Source of the DNA: JACCTI01 sp038237435
GTDB taxonomy: Bacteria; Verrucomicrobiota; Verrucomicrobiia; Chthoniobacterales; UBA10450
Direction: 5' to 3'
Length of the DNA: 64,000 nt
Assembly (NCBI GenBank): GCA_038237435.1
Contig: JBBRYT010000001.1
Location: forward strand, 310,001-374,000
The translations under genes were made by a program, and so were the position numbers. The notes below the pieces were generated by a model that was not told the origin of the DNA, did no database searches, and worked only from the letters and a program-made list of their open reading frames with translations. Positions 1 to 8,878 of the stretch are shown piece after piece (position 1 is the first letter of the stretch; each line of letters opens with the position of its first letter).

Positions 1-237
1 GATCGCCACCCGAATCCTGGCCTAACGAGCAGTATCGTGGCCGAGTGCAGCCGCGTCTTGAACATTTCGCCACCGAAAATCGTCGGCGAACGCGTTGGGC
101 TGCGACCATTCCGCCGCTCCGGCATCTGTTTGCGTAAAGACGGTCGCGTCATTCACAATTATGGCCACGGCGGTTCCGGCTTCACTCTTTCGTGGGGTTG
201 CGCGCAAGCCGTCCTTGCGCTCGCATCTGCTGGTTGA
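1..237 (+). CDS. FAD-dependent D-amino-acid oxidase family protein, C-terminal end (5' truncated)
   Basis: The frame is open from base 1 to a TGA at 235-237, so this is the last 78 residues of a longer gene. It carries the C-terminal signature of the D-amino-acid oxidase family: GLRPFR, then RDGRVIHNYGHGGSGF and SWGCA, the region that closes over the FAD. The enzyme would oxidatively deaminate a D-amino acid or a related amine. Its stop codon overlaps the ATG of the next gene by one base (TGATG), which suggests translational coupling with the decarboxylase. A near-copy of the dispersed repeat (CCTAACGAGC, 21-30) lies in frame and encodes LTS. The exact substrate cannot be told from this fragment. 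Confidence 0.8.
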   Translation, partial: DRHPNPGLTSSIVAECSRVLNISPPKIVGERVGLRPFRRSGICLRKDGRVIHNYGHGGSGFTLSWGCAQAVLALASAG

Positions 238-1664
238 TGTCACCGCTTGATCCATCGCGCGAAGAAATCCTTCGCTGGGGAAACGACGCCGTCGCCTGGA
301 TGGCTGATTATCTCAGTACAATTCGCGAACAGCCGGTCTACCCGCAGACCACTTCGCAGGAAATTCGCGCGCGGCTCGATTCCGCTTTGCCTGAAGAAGG
401 CGTCCCCTTCGAAAATCTCCTCGCCACTTTTCGCGACGACATCATTCCGCTCAGCCGACAAAATGGTCATCCACGTATGTTCGGTTACGTGCAGGCACCC
501 GGGATGGCCATCGCCGCTTTCGCTGACCTCTTAGCTTCAACTCTGAACGCAAATCTAACCGCATGGCGTTCCGCGCCCGCACCAGTCGAAGTCGAACGGC
601 TGACTATCGATTGGATCAAGCAAATCCTCGGCTACCCCCAAACAGCTAGCGGACTCTTCGTTAGCGGTGGTTCCATGGCTAATTTCTGCGCGCTTGCCTC
701 CGCCCGCAGGGCAAAAGTACCTAACGAGTCCAGGAAAATCCCACGCCTTTATGCTTCGGAAGAAACGCATCACTCCGTTTTCAAAGCTGCCACCTTACTC
801 GGAATAGGTCGCGAGAATTGCCGACTCATAGCTACCGACGATGACTACCGCATTCGACTGAACGACTTAGTCTCGAAAATCGAAGAAGACTTGCGTGACG
901 GTTACCAACCTTTCTTCGTTGCTGGCAATGCGGGTACGGTCGCAACAGGAGCAATCGATTCTCTGGCGCAGCTCGCGGAAGTAGCAACTCGCTTCAATCT
1001 CTGGTTTCACATAGATGCTTGTTACGGTGGCTTCGCCGCACTCGCGCCGATGGCGCGACACTTATTCCGCGCTTTTCCCGAAGCAGATTCCATCGCGCTT
1101 GATCCTCATAAGTGGCTCTACCTTCCGGCTGATTGCGGATGCATTCTCTACCGGGATCCTGAGACTGCGCGCGCCACCTTCGCCCACGACGCCGAATACA
1201 CTCGCATCATGGAGCAAGAGCCTAACGAGTCGTTTGCCTTCTGGGATTATGGACCTGAGCTATCCCGGCGTTTCCGCGCGCTAAAAGTCTGGATGCTACT
1301 AAAAGGCGTCGGCTTGCGCGCCATTCGCGATGCGGTCGAAAAGGATCTGGCCTGCGCGCGTCATTTCGAAGCACTCGTTAGGCAGAGTAACGATTTCGAG
1401 ATGCTGGCTCCGGTAGAACTATCCATCTTCTGCTTTCGCTATCGCCCTCCAGGCATACGAAACGATGAAGAACAACTCAATGCCTTCAACAAACGCCTTC
1501 TTATAGAGCTACAACGCGACGGCAGCTCCTATTTATCGAACGCGAGCCTGCGCGGTCGCTTCGCTCTGCGTGGCTGCGTCTTGAACTACCGCACCACGCC
1601 ACGCGACATGGAAATCTTAATCGAAGACCTGCGGCGTCTCGCGATCCACCTATCCGATACCTAA
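237..1664 (+). CDS. PLP-dependent group II amino-acid decarboxylase (aromatic-L-amino-acid/glutamate decarboxylase family)
   Basis: This 475-residue protein has the group II decarboxylase fold with pyridoxal phosphate as cofactor. The Schiff-base lysine is in DPHKWLYLP (about K292) and the Asp that contacts the pyridine nitrogen is in HIDACYGG (about D260). SGGSMANFCAL and HHSVFKAA are typical family segments. I chose the ATG at 237, which overlaps the upstream stop; the frame could start at 192, but those 15 residues are not family-like. The likely role is decarboxylation of an aromatic or acidic amino acid; the substrate is not resolved. Three exact copies of the dispersed 10-mer fall in it, encoding PNE twice and LVR once. 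Confidence 0.88.
   Translation: MSPLDPSREEILRWGNDAVAWMADYLSTIREQPVYPQTTSQEIRARLDSALPEEGVPFENLLATFRDDIIPLSRQNGHPRMFGYVQAPGMAIAAFADLLASTLNANLTAWRSAPAPVEVERLTIDWIKQILGYPQTASGLFVSGGSMANFCALASARRAKVPNESRKIPRLYASEETHHSVFKAATLLGIGRENCRLIATDDDYRIRLNDLVSKIEEDLRDGYQPFFVAGNAGTVATGAIDSLAQLAEVATRFNLWFHIDACYGGFAALAPMARHLFRAFPEADSIALDPHKWLYLPADCGCILYRDPETARATFAHDAEYTRIMEQEPNESFAFWDYGPELSRRFRALKVWMLLKGVGLRAIRDAVEKDLACARHFEALVRQSNDFEMLAPVELSIFCFRYRPPGIRNDEEQLNAFNKRLLIELQRDGSSYLSNASLRGRFALRGCVLNYRTTPRDMEILIEDLRRLAIHLSDT
720..729 (+). repeat. Dispersed 10-mer CCTAACGAGT
   Basis: Exact copy inside the decarboxylase gene, read as PNE (CCT AAC GAG). Confidence 0.9.
1221..1230 (+). repeat. Dispersed 10-mer CCTAACGAGT
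   Basis: Exact copy preceded by G, inside the decarboxylase gene, read as PNE. Confidence 0.9.
1373..1382 (-). repeat. Dispersed 10-mer CCTAACGAGT
   Basis: Exact minus-strand copy preceded by G. It is read as LVR (CTC GTT AGG) in the decarboxylase, using the AGG codon. Confidence 0.9.
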
Positions 1665-1670
1665 CGCGTC

Positions 1671-2069
1671 CTAGCCTGTTAGTTGGATAGCCTGGAAGGA
1701 GCTGACCACATCGTCCGGCCCCTTGTCTTTGAAGAAGCATTCGTAGAACCCGGGACCGAGGTCCCAGTGATCGCCTTTATAGTATTCGTCGCGGTAAAAG
1801 CGCCACACGCCGCTGACGATGATGACGCAACTGATTCGGTCGTTCCAAAAATCGCCGAGATAAAGCCAGCTGAGGTTAGTGCGGGCGCGTGCGCCTTTGA
1901 AGCCGACATGATCGTAAATCACGATCTCGGGCATGGGAGCGTTGTGCACCACCGCTTCGCCGCCCACTTCCTGCGCGCAGGAGTGGTAACTCAGCGGACC
2001 GACTTTCCATTTGGTATCGACAACACCGCCATTCTCTGGCGACAGCTCGGTTTTATTTACTTCTTTCAT
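1671..2069 (-). CDS. Beta/gamma-crystallin-like small protein
   Basis: A 132-residue protein whose second half has the Greek-key pattern of beta/gamma-crystallins: YDHVGFKGAR, then LGDFWNDRISCV, then VWRFYRDEYYKGD and a terminal GPGFY segment. Bacterial members often bind calcium or sit in the envelope. No convincing signal peptide or membrane segment is visible, so the location is open. The family call is based on aromatic and glycine spacing; the function is unknown. It converges on the decarboxylase, with stops 6 bp apart. Confidence 0.6.
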   Translation of the reverse strand: MKEVNKTELSPENGGVVDTKWKVGPLSYHSCAQEVGGEAVVHNAPMPEIVIYDHVGFKGARARTNLSWLYLGDFWNDRISCVIIVSGVWRFYRDEYYKGDHWDLGPGFYECFFKDKGPDDVVSSFQAIQLTG

Positions 2070-2144
2070 AAGCGATTTTTCTAAACGGATTCCAACAGAC
2101 CTTTTCCACGATGTCGAGGATAGGATTTCACGGCTCTTGGAAAA

Positions 2145-3212
2145 TTAAATTCCGTGTTCGCGGCTGTCGGAACGCAGGCGAATGGTCTTGTTTTGCAGAT
2201 CGTGCGAGGCGCGGATGAAGCGGACGGTTTTGCTTTTCGCGCGCATCAAGATCGAATGCGTAATGGTCGCTGGTCCTTGCGTCTTTACGCCGGGGAGCAA
2301 CGCACTGTCGCTGATGCCGGTCGCGCAAAAGATGATGTTTTTTCCATTCGCCAGATCGTCGGCAAAGAAAACTCGCTCGAGATCTTTTTCGTGACCGTCG
2401 GCGATTAACTGCGCGCGTTCTTTCTCATCACGTGGCCACATCATGCATTGCATGTCGCCCCCGAGACATTTGAGCGCGGCCGCGGCCAGCACCGCCTCCG
2501 GCGCCCCGCCGATCCCCAGATAGAGATCGATGCCGCTGTTTTGAATCGCTGGGCCGATGGCCGCGGCGATGTCGCCATCGCTGATCATACGCAAGGACGC
2601 GCCGATCCGCCGAATCTCCGCGACCATTTCCTTATGGCGCGGCCGATCGAGCATCATGATCACGACATCTTGCACGCGCTTGTTCAGCGCCTGCGCCACG
2701 ACCTGCAAAGTCTCTTCGATTGGGCTTTCGATTTTTAAAGTGTCGATGCCTTTGATCTGCATGGCGCGCGTCACAGCCGGCCCGTAGGCCAGCTTCATCA
2801 TGTAAAAAGAGGGAATGTCGCGGAGCGCCACTTTCACACCGGCTTCCGGACTGGCCGCCGCGATGCAGGTGATCGAATTCGGCATGCCTTTGGAAATGTT
2901 GGTCGTGCCGTCGATCGGATCGAGCGCGATGTCGAATGGCGGCGAACCGGGCATCCAGGTCCCGAGCTGTTCGCCTTTGAAAATACCGGGCGCGTCGTCC
3001 TTGATCCCTTCGCCGATGACCACTTCGCCGCAGATGTTCATGAGATCGAACATGCCGCGAATGGCATCACAGGCGGCGGCATCCGCTTTTTCTTTTTCGC
3101 CGCGGCCTAGCCACTGCAAGGAATTGAGCGCGGCCGCCTCCGTCGCGCGCACGAAATCAAATTCGATGATGCGCTCGATGTCCTGATAACTTTGGCGAGG
3201 AATGCGTGGCAT
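2145..3212 (-). CDS. glpX: Class II fructose-1,6-bisphosphatase (GlpX type)
   Basis: A 355-residue protein that hydrolyses fructose 1,6-bisphosphate in gluconeogenesis and possibly sedoheptulose 1,7-bisphosphate. It has the GlpX metal and phosphate motifs: the conserved N-terminal ATEAAAL segment, GEGIKDDAP, and LDPIDGTTN at about residues 97-105. The length is close to the usual 320-350 with a longer C-terminal tail rich in Arg/Ser. It is monocistronic, and 103 bp separate it from the divergent MFS gene. Confidence 0.93.
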   Translation of the reverse strand: MPRIPRQSYQDIERIIEFDFVRATEAAALNSLQWLGRGEKEKADAAACDAIRGMFDLMNICGEVVIGEGIKDDAPGIFKGEQLGTWMPGSPPFDIALDPIDGTTNISKGMPNSITCIAAASPEAGVKVALRDIPSFYMMKLAYGPAVTRAMQIKGIDTLKIESPIEETLQVVAQALNKRVQDVVIMMLDRPRHKEMVAEIRRIGASLRMISDGDIAAAIGPAIQNSGIDLYLGIGGAPEAVLAAAALKCLGGDMQCMMWPRDEKERAQLIADGHEKDLERVFFADDLANGKNIIFCATGISDSALLPGVKTQGPATITHSILMRAKSKTVRFIRASHDLQNKTIRLRSDSREHGI

Positions 3213-3315
3213 GCGCGGGCTGCATTCTTATCGCGGCAGGTAGACCTGACAAGCATCCACGCGTGCCCATCCAAAATTTGCAGCGGACGCGTGAACTGAT
3301 TTAGTCGCTTGCCGC

Positions 3316-4605
3316 ATGAAATCGCGCCAGGCCGCCATCATCTTCGTTCTCGTCACGGTCACCCTCGACATGCTGACAGTCGGCCTGATCAGCCCGGTCC
3401 TGCCGAAATTGATTCTCGATTTTCTCCACGGCAACATGTCGACCGCCGCGAACTGGAACGGCTGGTTCGGTCTGGTCTTCGCGCTCATGCAATTTTTCTT
3501 CTCGCCCATCCTCGGCGTTTTATCGGATCGCTTCGGACGGCGGCCGGTAATTCTTTTGTCTAATCTCGGACTCGGTCTCGATTACATCGTCATGGCGTTG
3601 GCGCCATCGCTGGGCTGGTTGTTCCTCGGTCGCATCATTTCAGGAATCACCACTTCGAGCGTGCCGGCGGCGATGGCTTATATCGCGGATGTCACGCCGA
3701 AAGAAAAACGGGCCGGGGCTTTCGGCATGATTGGCGTTGCGTTTGGTGTTGGCTTCGTTCTCGGCCCGGCCGTCGGCGGAATGCTGGGCGATTTTCATCC
3801 GCGTCTGCCTTTCTGGGCCGCGGCCGGATTCAGCCTGGCGAACTTTCTCTGGGGTTACTTCGCGGTGCCGGAATCATTGGCGCCGGAACATCGGAAGGAA
3901 TTTACTTTGCGCCGCGCCAATCCGGTCGGCTCGCTCGTTTTGCTGCGTTCGCATCACGAACTCTGGCGGCTCGCTACGATCCAGTTCCTCGCTTACCTCG
4001 CGCACAACGTCTTTTCCATCTGGACGCTCTACGCCATTTATCGCTACGCTTGGACGCCGGGATACGTGGGCCGTTCGCTCGCGGTTGTCGGCATTTGTAC
4101 CGGCATCATCTCCGGTGGATTGACTTCGCGAATGGTCAAACGTTTTGGCGAACGCCGCACTCTATATATAGGACAGTTCTTCGGCGCCACCGGCATGTTC
4201 GTCGCCGGCCTGGCGCGAGTCGGTGGAATGTTTCTCGCGGCCATCCCGATCATTTCCATGTGGAATATTTCCATGCCGGCCGCGCAAGGAATGATGACCC
4301 GCCGAGTAAGTGAGCGTGAACAAGGCGAACTGCAAGGCGCGCTCGGCAGTCTCCGTTCCATCACTTTTATCATTGGCCCGGTCTTGTTTTCGGGCGTCTT
4401 CGGATGGTTTATCGACCCAAAATATTCCTTTCAGGTCCCGGGCGCGCCCTTCTATCTCGCCGCCGCTCTTCTCTTCACCGCCATGCTGATGTCCTTCCGT
4501 CTGGAAAAGGCGCGGCCGCAAGAAGCCAAGGCGGTTTCTCCTAACGAGTCCTCGGATGCGATCATGGCCGCGAGCGATTTACCCACAACAACGCCGCCGG
4601 AATAA
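3316..4605 (+). CDS. TetA-like MFS efflux transporter
   Basis: A 429-residue inner-membrane protein with about 12 hydrophobic segments. The MFS signature between helices 2 and 3 is GVLSDRFGRRPV, and helices 4-5 carry GRIISGITTSS and a GPAVGGMLG motif as in the TCR/Tet family of drug:proton antiporters. It would export a small compound; the substrate cannot be read from sequence, and tetracycline resistance should not be assumed. The C-terminal cytoplasmic tail (about the last 30 residues) is poorly conserved and contains one exact copy of the dispersed repeat, read as PNE. Confidence 0.85.
   Translation: MKSRQAAIIFVLVTVTLDMLTVGLISPVLPKLILDFLHGNMSTAANWNGWFGLVFALMQFFFSPILGVLSDRFGRRPVILLSNLGLGLDYIVMALAPSLGWLFLGRIISGITTSSVPAAMAYIADVTPKEKRAGAFGMIGVAFGVGFVLGPAVGGMLGDFHPRLPFWAAAGFSLANFLWGYFAVPESLAPEHRKEFTLRRANPVGSLVLLRSHHELWRLATIQFLAYLAHNVFSIWTLYAIYRYAWTPGYVGRSLAVVGICTGIISGGLTSRMVKRFGERRTLYIGQFFGATGMFVAGLARVGGMFLAAIPIISMWNISMPAAQGMMTRRVSEREQGELQGALGSLRSITFIIGPVLFSGVFGWFIDPKYSFQVPGAPFYLAAALLFTAMLMSFRLEKARPQEAKAVSPNESSDAIMAASDLPTTTPPE
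4540..4549 (+). repeat. Dispersed 10-mer CCTAACGAGT
   Basis: Exact copy in the C-terminal tail of the MFS transporter, read as PNE. Confidence 0.9.
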
Positions 4606-4654
4606 ACGGAGATCAAACTCGCCACCGTCTCCTTTGCCGGAATACACTCCGCCC

Positions 4655-4873
4655 ATGGCTGACGTGACTATCGACATCATCAAGAACGGACCGCTCATCG
4701 TGAAAGGCGCGGTGGAATTGAAAGACAGCGAGGGCAACTCCTTCCCGACCGAGCCGCGCATGGCGCTGTGCCGATGCGGCGCGTCGACTGAGAAACCTTT
4801 CTGCGACGGAACGCATTCGAAGATTGGCTTTCAGGCAGCGGAGCGCGCCGTGCCGGAATCGAAAGAGACCTAG
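4655..4873 (+). CDS. CDGSH iron-sulfur domain protein
   Basis: A 72-residue protein with one mitoNEET-type CDGSH motif, where three Cys and one His bind a [2Fe-2S] cluster: C39, C41, C50 and H54 in the RCGAS...FCDGTHS stretch. The ATG at 4655 begins the conserved domain; a longer in-frame start at 4556 would add a Pro/Arg-rich, unconserved leader. Single-CDGSH proteins of this size are small redox or cluster-transfer proteins in many bacteria. No partner is visible nearby. Confidence 0.85.
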   Translation: MADVTIDIIKNGPLIVKGAVELKDSEGNSFPTEPRMALCRCGASTEKPFCDGTHSKIGFQAAERAVPESKET

Positions 4874-4892
4874 CCTAACGAGAGGTTGCGCT

Positions 4893-5261
4893 ATGCCTGC
4901 CAAAAAGAAACCGGTAGTAAAGAAACCGTTGATTAAAACCAAACTGGTCTTTGGTCCAAACGGTGGCGTGAAGCTCACGCTCGACAAACGGATCCTTGTT
5001 CTCGAAACGCCCGGCGGTCGCACCATTAAGATGAACGACCAGACGGCCTCGGTCGAGATCGACGATGGCAACGGCAACATTATTAAACTCGCGCCCACAG
5101 GAATCACCATCCAAGCCGCATCGAAAGTCCGAATCGATGCCAGCGAGATCCAGTTAAATGCCGGGACGACGAAGTTCAGCGGCACCGTGCAATGCGATGC
5201 TCTTGTCAGTAATTCCGTTATCAGCGCATCCTACAGCCCGGGCGTCGGCAATATTTGGTAG
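4893..5261 (+). CDS. Small lysine-rich protein with gp5/VgrG-like beta-helix tail
   Basis: This 122-residue protein starts with a Lys/Pro-rich segment (residues 1-20). It continues with short beta-strand repeats such as KLAPTGITIQAASKVRIDA and EIQLNAGTTKFSG. Such repeats resemble the triangular beta-helix at the C terminus of phage gp5 and type VI VgrG spikes. No OB-fold domain precedes it and no tail, sheath or baseplate genes flank it, so it is at most a detached spike-like domain or an unrelated beta-solenoid. The ATG at 4893 follows a near-copy of the dispersed repeat (4874-4883) by 9 bp. Confidence 0.5.
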   Translation: MPAKKKPVVKKPLIKTKLVFGPNGGVKLTLDKRILVLETPGGRTIKMNDQTASVEIDDGNGNIIKLAPTGITIQAASKVRIDASEIQLNAGTTKFSGTVQCDALVSNSVISASYSPGVGNIW

Positions 5262-5266
5262 CTTAG

Positions 5267-5276
5267 CCTAACGAGT
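5267..5276 (+). repeat. Dispersed 10-mer CCTAACGAGT at a gene start
   Basis: Exact copy preceded by G in the 13-bp gap between two genes. Its last two bases (GT) are the first two of the GTG start at 5275. Confidence 0.9.
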
Positions 5277-5901
5277 GCTTCTTCGAACCGCAGTTTTCGC
5301 CCTGCTCGTCGCTTCCTCTTCGTTCGCTGCGGAAGGATGGAAAGAAGAATCAAACGCTAAAGGCGTTGTCATCCAGAGCCGTCTTCGGCCGGGTTCAGCG
5401 CTGAAAGAATTTCGGGCCCTCGGCGCCATCGAAGCCACGCCGGATCACGTTTTCTCGGTCATCGACGATGCCGAATCCTATGAACGCTTCATGCCATACG
5501 TCGCCGAAGCGCGCGTCTTGAAACGCGAAAAGAATTCCGCAGTTCTCTATCAACGTCTGTCACTCCCACTCGTGAGCGATCGCGATTACACCATTGTCTC
5601 GAAACACGAAATATCGCCCGGCCCCGATGGCCAAATCCACCGTGTGCACTGGGAGGCGGCAAATAATCTTGGCCCCGTCCCGAAGTCGGGCGTGGTCCGG
5701 GTGAATCTCTGCGAAGGCGGCTGGCTCCTCGAACCGAACGGCGCTAACTCTACCCGCGCCACTTATTCAATTTACACCGATAGCGGCGGCGTCATTCCGG
5801 CGTTTATAGCTAACAACGGAAGTCGCGTGGCCATTCGAAAGCTTTTCGAAGCGGTGCGCAAACAGGTGAAGGATCCGAAATATGCGGCGACAAAAAACTG
5901 A
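5275..5901 (+). CDS. Secreted START/SRPBCC-domain protein
   Basis: A 208-residue protein beginning with a signal peptide (LLRTAVFALLVASSSFAAEG). It continues with a START-like lipid-binding fold: the VFSVIDDAESYERFMPYV helix and the LPLVSDRDYTI strand are characteristic. Such proteins carry a hydrophobic ligand in a deep cavity, here probably in the periplasm. The start is GTG at 5275, inside a copy of the dispersed repeat. The gene overlaps the upstream part of the next frame and is probably cotranscribed with the amidohydrolase and peptidase that follow. Confidence 0.75.
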   Translation: MLLRTAVFALLVASSSFAAEGWKEESNAKGVVIQSRLRPGSALKEFRALGAIEATPDHVFSVIDDAESYERFMPYVAEARVLKREKNSAVLYQRLSLPLVSDRDYTIVSKHEISPGPDGQIHRVHWEAANNLGPVPKSGVVRVNLCEGGWLLEPNGANSTRATYSIYTDSGGVIPAFIANNGSRVAIRKLFEAVRKQVKDPKYAATKN

Positions 5902-5914
5902 CTATCTTCTTTCG

Positions 5915-7312
5915 ATGAAATTTCTCCGATGCCTCGCGCTTCCGTTCATTCTTTGCCTAACGAGTGCAAGAGCCGAAAAGATCGCACTGATCAACGGCAC
6001 GGCGATTAATCCTGCCGATGCCAAGATTATCTCCAACGCGGTTGTCGTAATTGAAGGCGATCAGATTGTTTCTGTCAGTGTTCCGCCTATCCCGGCGGAC
6101 GCCCGGAAAATCGATTGCACCGGTAAGTTCATTCTACCCGGTTATATCGACACGCATGTCCATTTTTTCCAGTCAGGCGACATCTACACGCGCCCGGATG
6201 CGGTTGACCTAACGAGTGTTCGTTCCTACGCCGACGAGCATTCCTGGATCGAGCGCACCTTACCGGACACGTTCGCGCGCTACCTGCGTTGCGGAATCAC
6301 CAGCGTTGTCGATGTCGGTGGTCCATTTTGGAATTTTGAAGTGCGCAAAAAAGCGAATGCCATCGCCAAGGCGCCGCGCGTCGCCGTAGCTGGTCCGCTT
6401 ATTTCCAGTGTGGCCCGGCCTCAACTCGACCTGAACAACGATCCGCCGATTGTGAAAATTGACACGCCGGAACAAGGCGTGCAGCTCGTGGCGAAACTGG
6501 CCGAGCAAAAGCCGGACTACGTCAAAATCTGGTACATTGTGAACGCCGACAATCCCGTCGAAAAATTTCGACCGGTGGTGCACGCCGTCATCGAGGAAAG
6601 TCACCGGCGGAAATTGCGCGTGGCGGTGCACGCCACGGAACTGGAAGCAGCCCGCGCCGCGGTCGAAGAAGGCGCCGATCTTCTCGTGCACAGCGTGACT
6701 GATAAGCCGGTCGACGAAGCATTCGTTAGGCTATTAAAGGAACACGGCACCATTCTCACACCTACTCTGGTCGTCTTCGAACGTTATGGCCGCACCTTTG
6801 CCGACAAACTCGAACTGACGCCGGAAGAAAAACGCTGGGGCAATCCGGAAGTGATTGCTTCTCTCGATGTCACCAAAATTCCGTCCGATAAAGTGCCGGA
6901 CCGAATCAAGACCGCCTTAGCCGATCCCGACAAAGTCCTCGCCGGTATCCAAAAAACCTACGACGTCGCGCTGAAGAATTTGAAAACGCTGGAAGCTGCC
7001 GGCATCACCATCGCCGCGGGCACCGACGCAGGAAACATCGGCACCATTCACGGACCGGCGCTCTTTCGTGAATTCCAACTGATGAAAGAAGCCGGACTGA
7101 CCAGCATGCAGATCTTGCAAAGCACGACCGTGAACGCGGCGAAAACTTTTGGCGGCGACGTTGGTCTAAAGATCGGCGAGATCGCGCCCGGAAAATTTGC
7201 CGACCTCGTCCTGCTAAATTCCAATCCGCTCGACGACATCGCGCACGCTTCCGACATCGATACCGTGATAAAGAACGGTGTCTTTTATCCGGCGGATTCT
7301 CTGCTTCGCTAA
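5915..7312 (+). CDS. Secreted metal-dependent amidohydrolase (imidazolonepropionase-like)
   Basis: A 465-residue amidohydrolase-superfamily enzyme. A signal peptide (about residues 1-20) precedes the beta-sandwich and TIM barrel. Metal ligands appear as DTHVHFF near residue 75, the VHATE and LVHS histidines in the middle, and AAGTDAG towards the C terminus; LKIGEIAPGKFADLVLL is the usual C-terminal signature. It would hydrolyse an amide or cyclic amide outside the cytoplasm; dipeptidase or prolidase activity is possible. The ATG at 5915 gives a clean signal peptide. Two exact dispersed repeats encode LTS, one in the signal peptide. Confidence 0.82.
   Translation: MKFLRCLALPFILCLTSARAEKIALINGTAINPADAKIISNAVVVIEGDQIVSVSVPPIPADARKIDCTGKFILPGYIDTHVHFFQSGDIYTRPDAVDLTSVRSYADEHSWIERTLPDTFARYLRCGITSVVDVGGPFWNFEVRKKANAIAKAPRVAVAGPLISSVARPQLDLNNDPPIVKIDTPEQGVQLVAKLAEQKPDYVKIWYIVNADNPVEKFRPVVHAVIEESHRRKLRVAVHATELEAARAAVEEGADLLVHSVTDKPVDEAFVRLLKEHGTILTPTLVVFERYGRTFADKLELTPEEKRWGNPEVIASLDVTKIPSDKVPDRIKTALADPDKVLAGIQKTYDVALKNLKTLEAAGITIAAGTDAGNIGTIHGPALFREFQLMKEAGLTSMQILQSTTVNAAKTFGGDVGLKIGEIAPGKFADLVLLNSNPLDDIAHASDIDTVIKNGVFYPADSLLR
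5956..5965 (+). repeat. Dispersed 10-mer CCTAACGAGT
   Basis: Exact copy preceded by G. It is read as LTS (CTA ACG AGT) at residues 15-17 of the amidohydrolase signal peptide. Confidence 0.9.
6208..6217 (+). repeat. Dispersed 10-mer CCTAACGAGT
   Basis: Exact copy in the amidohydrolase, read as LTS. Confidence 0.9.
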
Positions 7313-7323
7313 AGGACTGAACG

Positions 7324-8646
7324 ATGCAACCGACGACGCGCGGACTTCTTTTCATCGTCGGAATCACCCTGCCTGTTTCGTCACTTTTTGCCCAAACCCC
7401 AACCGTGTCGCCAACGATCAATGCCCTCGCCGAACGCTATGTGCGATTAGCGCTGGCGCTGGGTCAACACGATCCCGATTACGTTGACTCCTACTACGGG
7501 CCGGCGGAATGGAAAACCCAAGCGACTGTGGAAAAGAAGTCGTTAGGCGAAATTCGGCAGACTGCGCATGAGCTAGCTGCCGCAGTTACCCAGACTGCGA
7601 GACCTACCTCCGAGATTGATCGACTCCGCTTCGATTTCTTTCAGGGCCAGCTTATTGCCATGGAGGCACGGACGCGCTTTGTGCAAGGCGAGAAAAAAAG
7701 TTTCGATGAAGAAGCGCGTGCACTCTATGACGCAGCTCCGCCTACCCTGAGCCAAGCGCATTTCGAAGAGATCCTTGCTAGCCTGGAAAAGAAAATCCCC
7801 GGCGAAGGTCCGCTTTCTCAGCGTTACGAAGAATGGCGCAAGCCTTTCATTATTCCGAAGGACAAACTCGACACTGTCTTCCAGCTTGCGATCAAGGAAT
7901 GCCGCGCCCGCACACTCGCCCACATCAAGCTTCCGACTAACGAGGGGTTCAAAGTCGAATACGTCACCGATAAACCTTGGGGCGGTTACAATTGGTATAA
8001 AGGCGATTACCAAAGCGTTATCCAGGTCAACACTGACGTACCGGCTTACATCGATCGCGCCATCGATCTAGCCGCGCACGAAGGTTATCCCGGCCATCAC
8101 GTTTACAACGCGCTCCTGGAAAAGAATCTTGTGCGCGAACATAAGTTTGTTGAGTTCTCGGTTATGCCGCTCTTCTCGCCTCTCGCGCTCATCTCGGAAG
8201 GCTCGGCCAATTACGGACGCGAAGTTGTTTTCAACAAAACTGAGCGGATGCAGTTCGAGAAGAACGTGCTTTGGCCCGCCGCCGGCCTCGACCCAAAACG
8301 CGCCGAAGAATACTTCGCCGTGCAGGACATGACTAAAGACCTGAGCTACGCCGTCAACGAAGCTGCGCGCCGGCTAGTCAACGGTGAGATCGATAGCAAA
8401 GCCGCTGCTGCCTGGTTGCAAAAATACGGCCTAATGGATGAAGTCCGCGCGCGGCAACGAGTAAGGTTCATCGAGCGTTACCGGAGCTACGTCATCAACT
8501 ACAATCTAGGCGAAGACATCGTGCGCAGTTACATCGAGAAGAAAGGCGGCACCTCCGACCAACCTGAGAAGCGCTGGCACGAGTTCGAACTCCTACTTTC
8601 CGCCCCGCATCTGCCATCAGAATTGCAGGGCACGAAGAACAAGTAG
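7324..8646 (+). CDS. Secreted DUF885-type zinc metallopeptidase
   Basis: A 440-residue protein with a signal peptide ending near SLFAQ (residue 24). The key motif is AAHEGYPGHH, the HExxxxH-like zinc site typical of DUF885 proteins; LISEGSANYGRE downstream contains the likely third ligand, a Glu. Many DUF885 members are dipeptidase- or carboxypeptidase-like and periplasmic. It follows the amidohydrolase by 11 bp, so the two probably form an operon with related scavenging roles; that role is inference. Two variants of the dispersed repeat occur (7538-7547 and around 7937). Confidence 0.78.
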   Translation: MQPTTRGLLFIVGITLPVSSLFAQTPTVSPTINALAERYVRLALALGQHDPDYVDSYYGPAEWKTQATVEKKSLGEIRQTAHELAAAVTQTARPTSEIDRLRFDFFQGQLIAMEARTRFVQGEKKSFDEEARALYDAAPPTLSQAHFEEILASLEKKIPGEGPLSQRYEEWRKPFIIPKDKLDTVFQLAIKECRARTLAHIKLPTNEGFKVEYVTDKPWGGYNWYKGDYQSVIQVNTDVPAYIDRAIDLAAHEGYPGHHVYNALLEKNLVREHKFVEFSVMPLFSPLALISEGSANYGREVVFNKTERMQFEKNVLWPAAGLDPKRAEEYFAVQDMTKDLSYAVNEAARRLVNGEIDSKAAAAWLQKYGLMDEVRARQRVRFIERYRSYVINYNLGEDIVRSYIEKKGGTSDQPEKRWHEFELLLSAPHLPSELQGTKNK

Positions 8647-8878
8647 CCTTCGGTTTGTTCGAAAGGTGTTATCGGCGACAAAACGGATGAGGCTATTAGC
8701 TACTACGAGGGGCCGCCTACAAGGAGGCCGCCTCAGTTCGCGCGCGCCTTCGCCAGTTACTATCCTTATTTAAGCGTGGCTCTTAACTGGATTACGTTGG
8801 CCTCGAGGACGCAGAAGTCGCTCCCGGTCCGGCGAAAACAATTCTCGTCTTGATCATTTTCAGACAAGATCGCAGGTC
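8647..8878. other. Intergenic region without recognised features
   Basis: This 232-bp gap holds a pair of GGCCGCCT direct repeats near 8711-8735, but I see no convincing promoter, terminator or small gene. Confidence 0.4.

Noticed and set aside
4893..5261. Prophage or type VI locus
   Set aside because: Only one spike-like fragment is present and all neighbours are metabolic or envelope genes.
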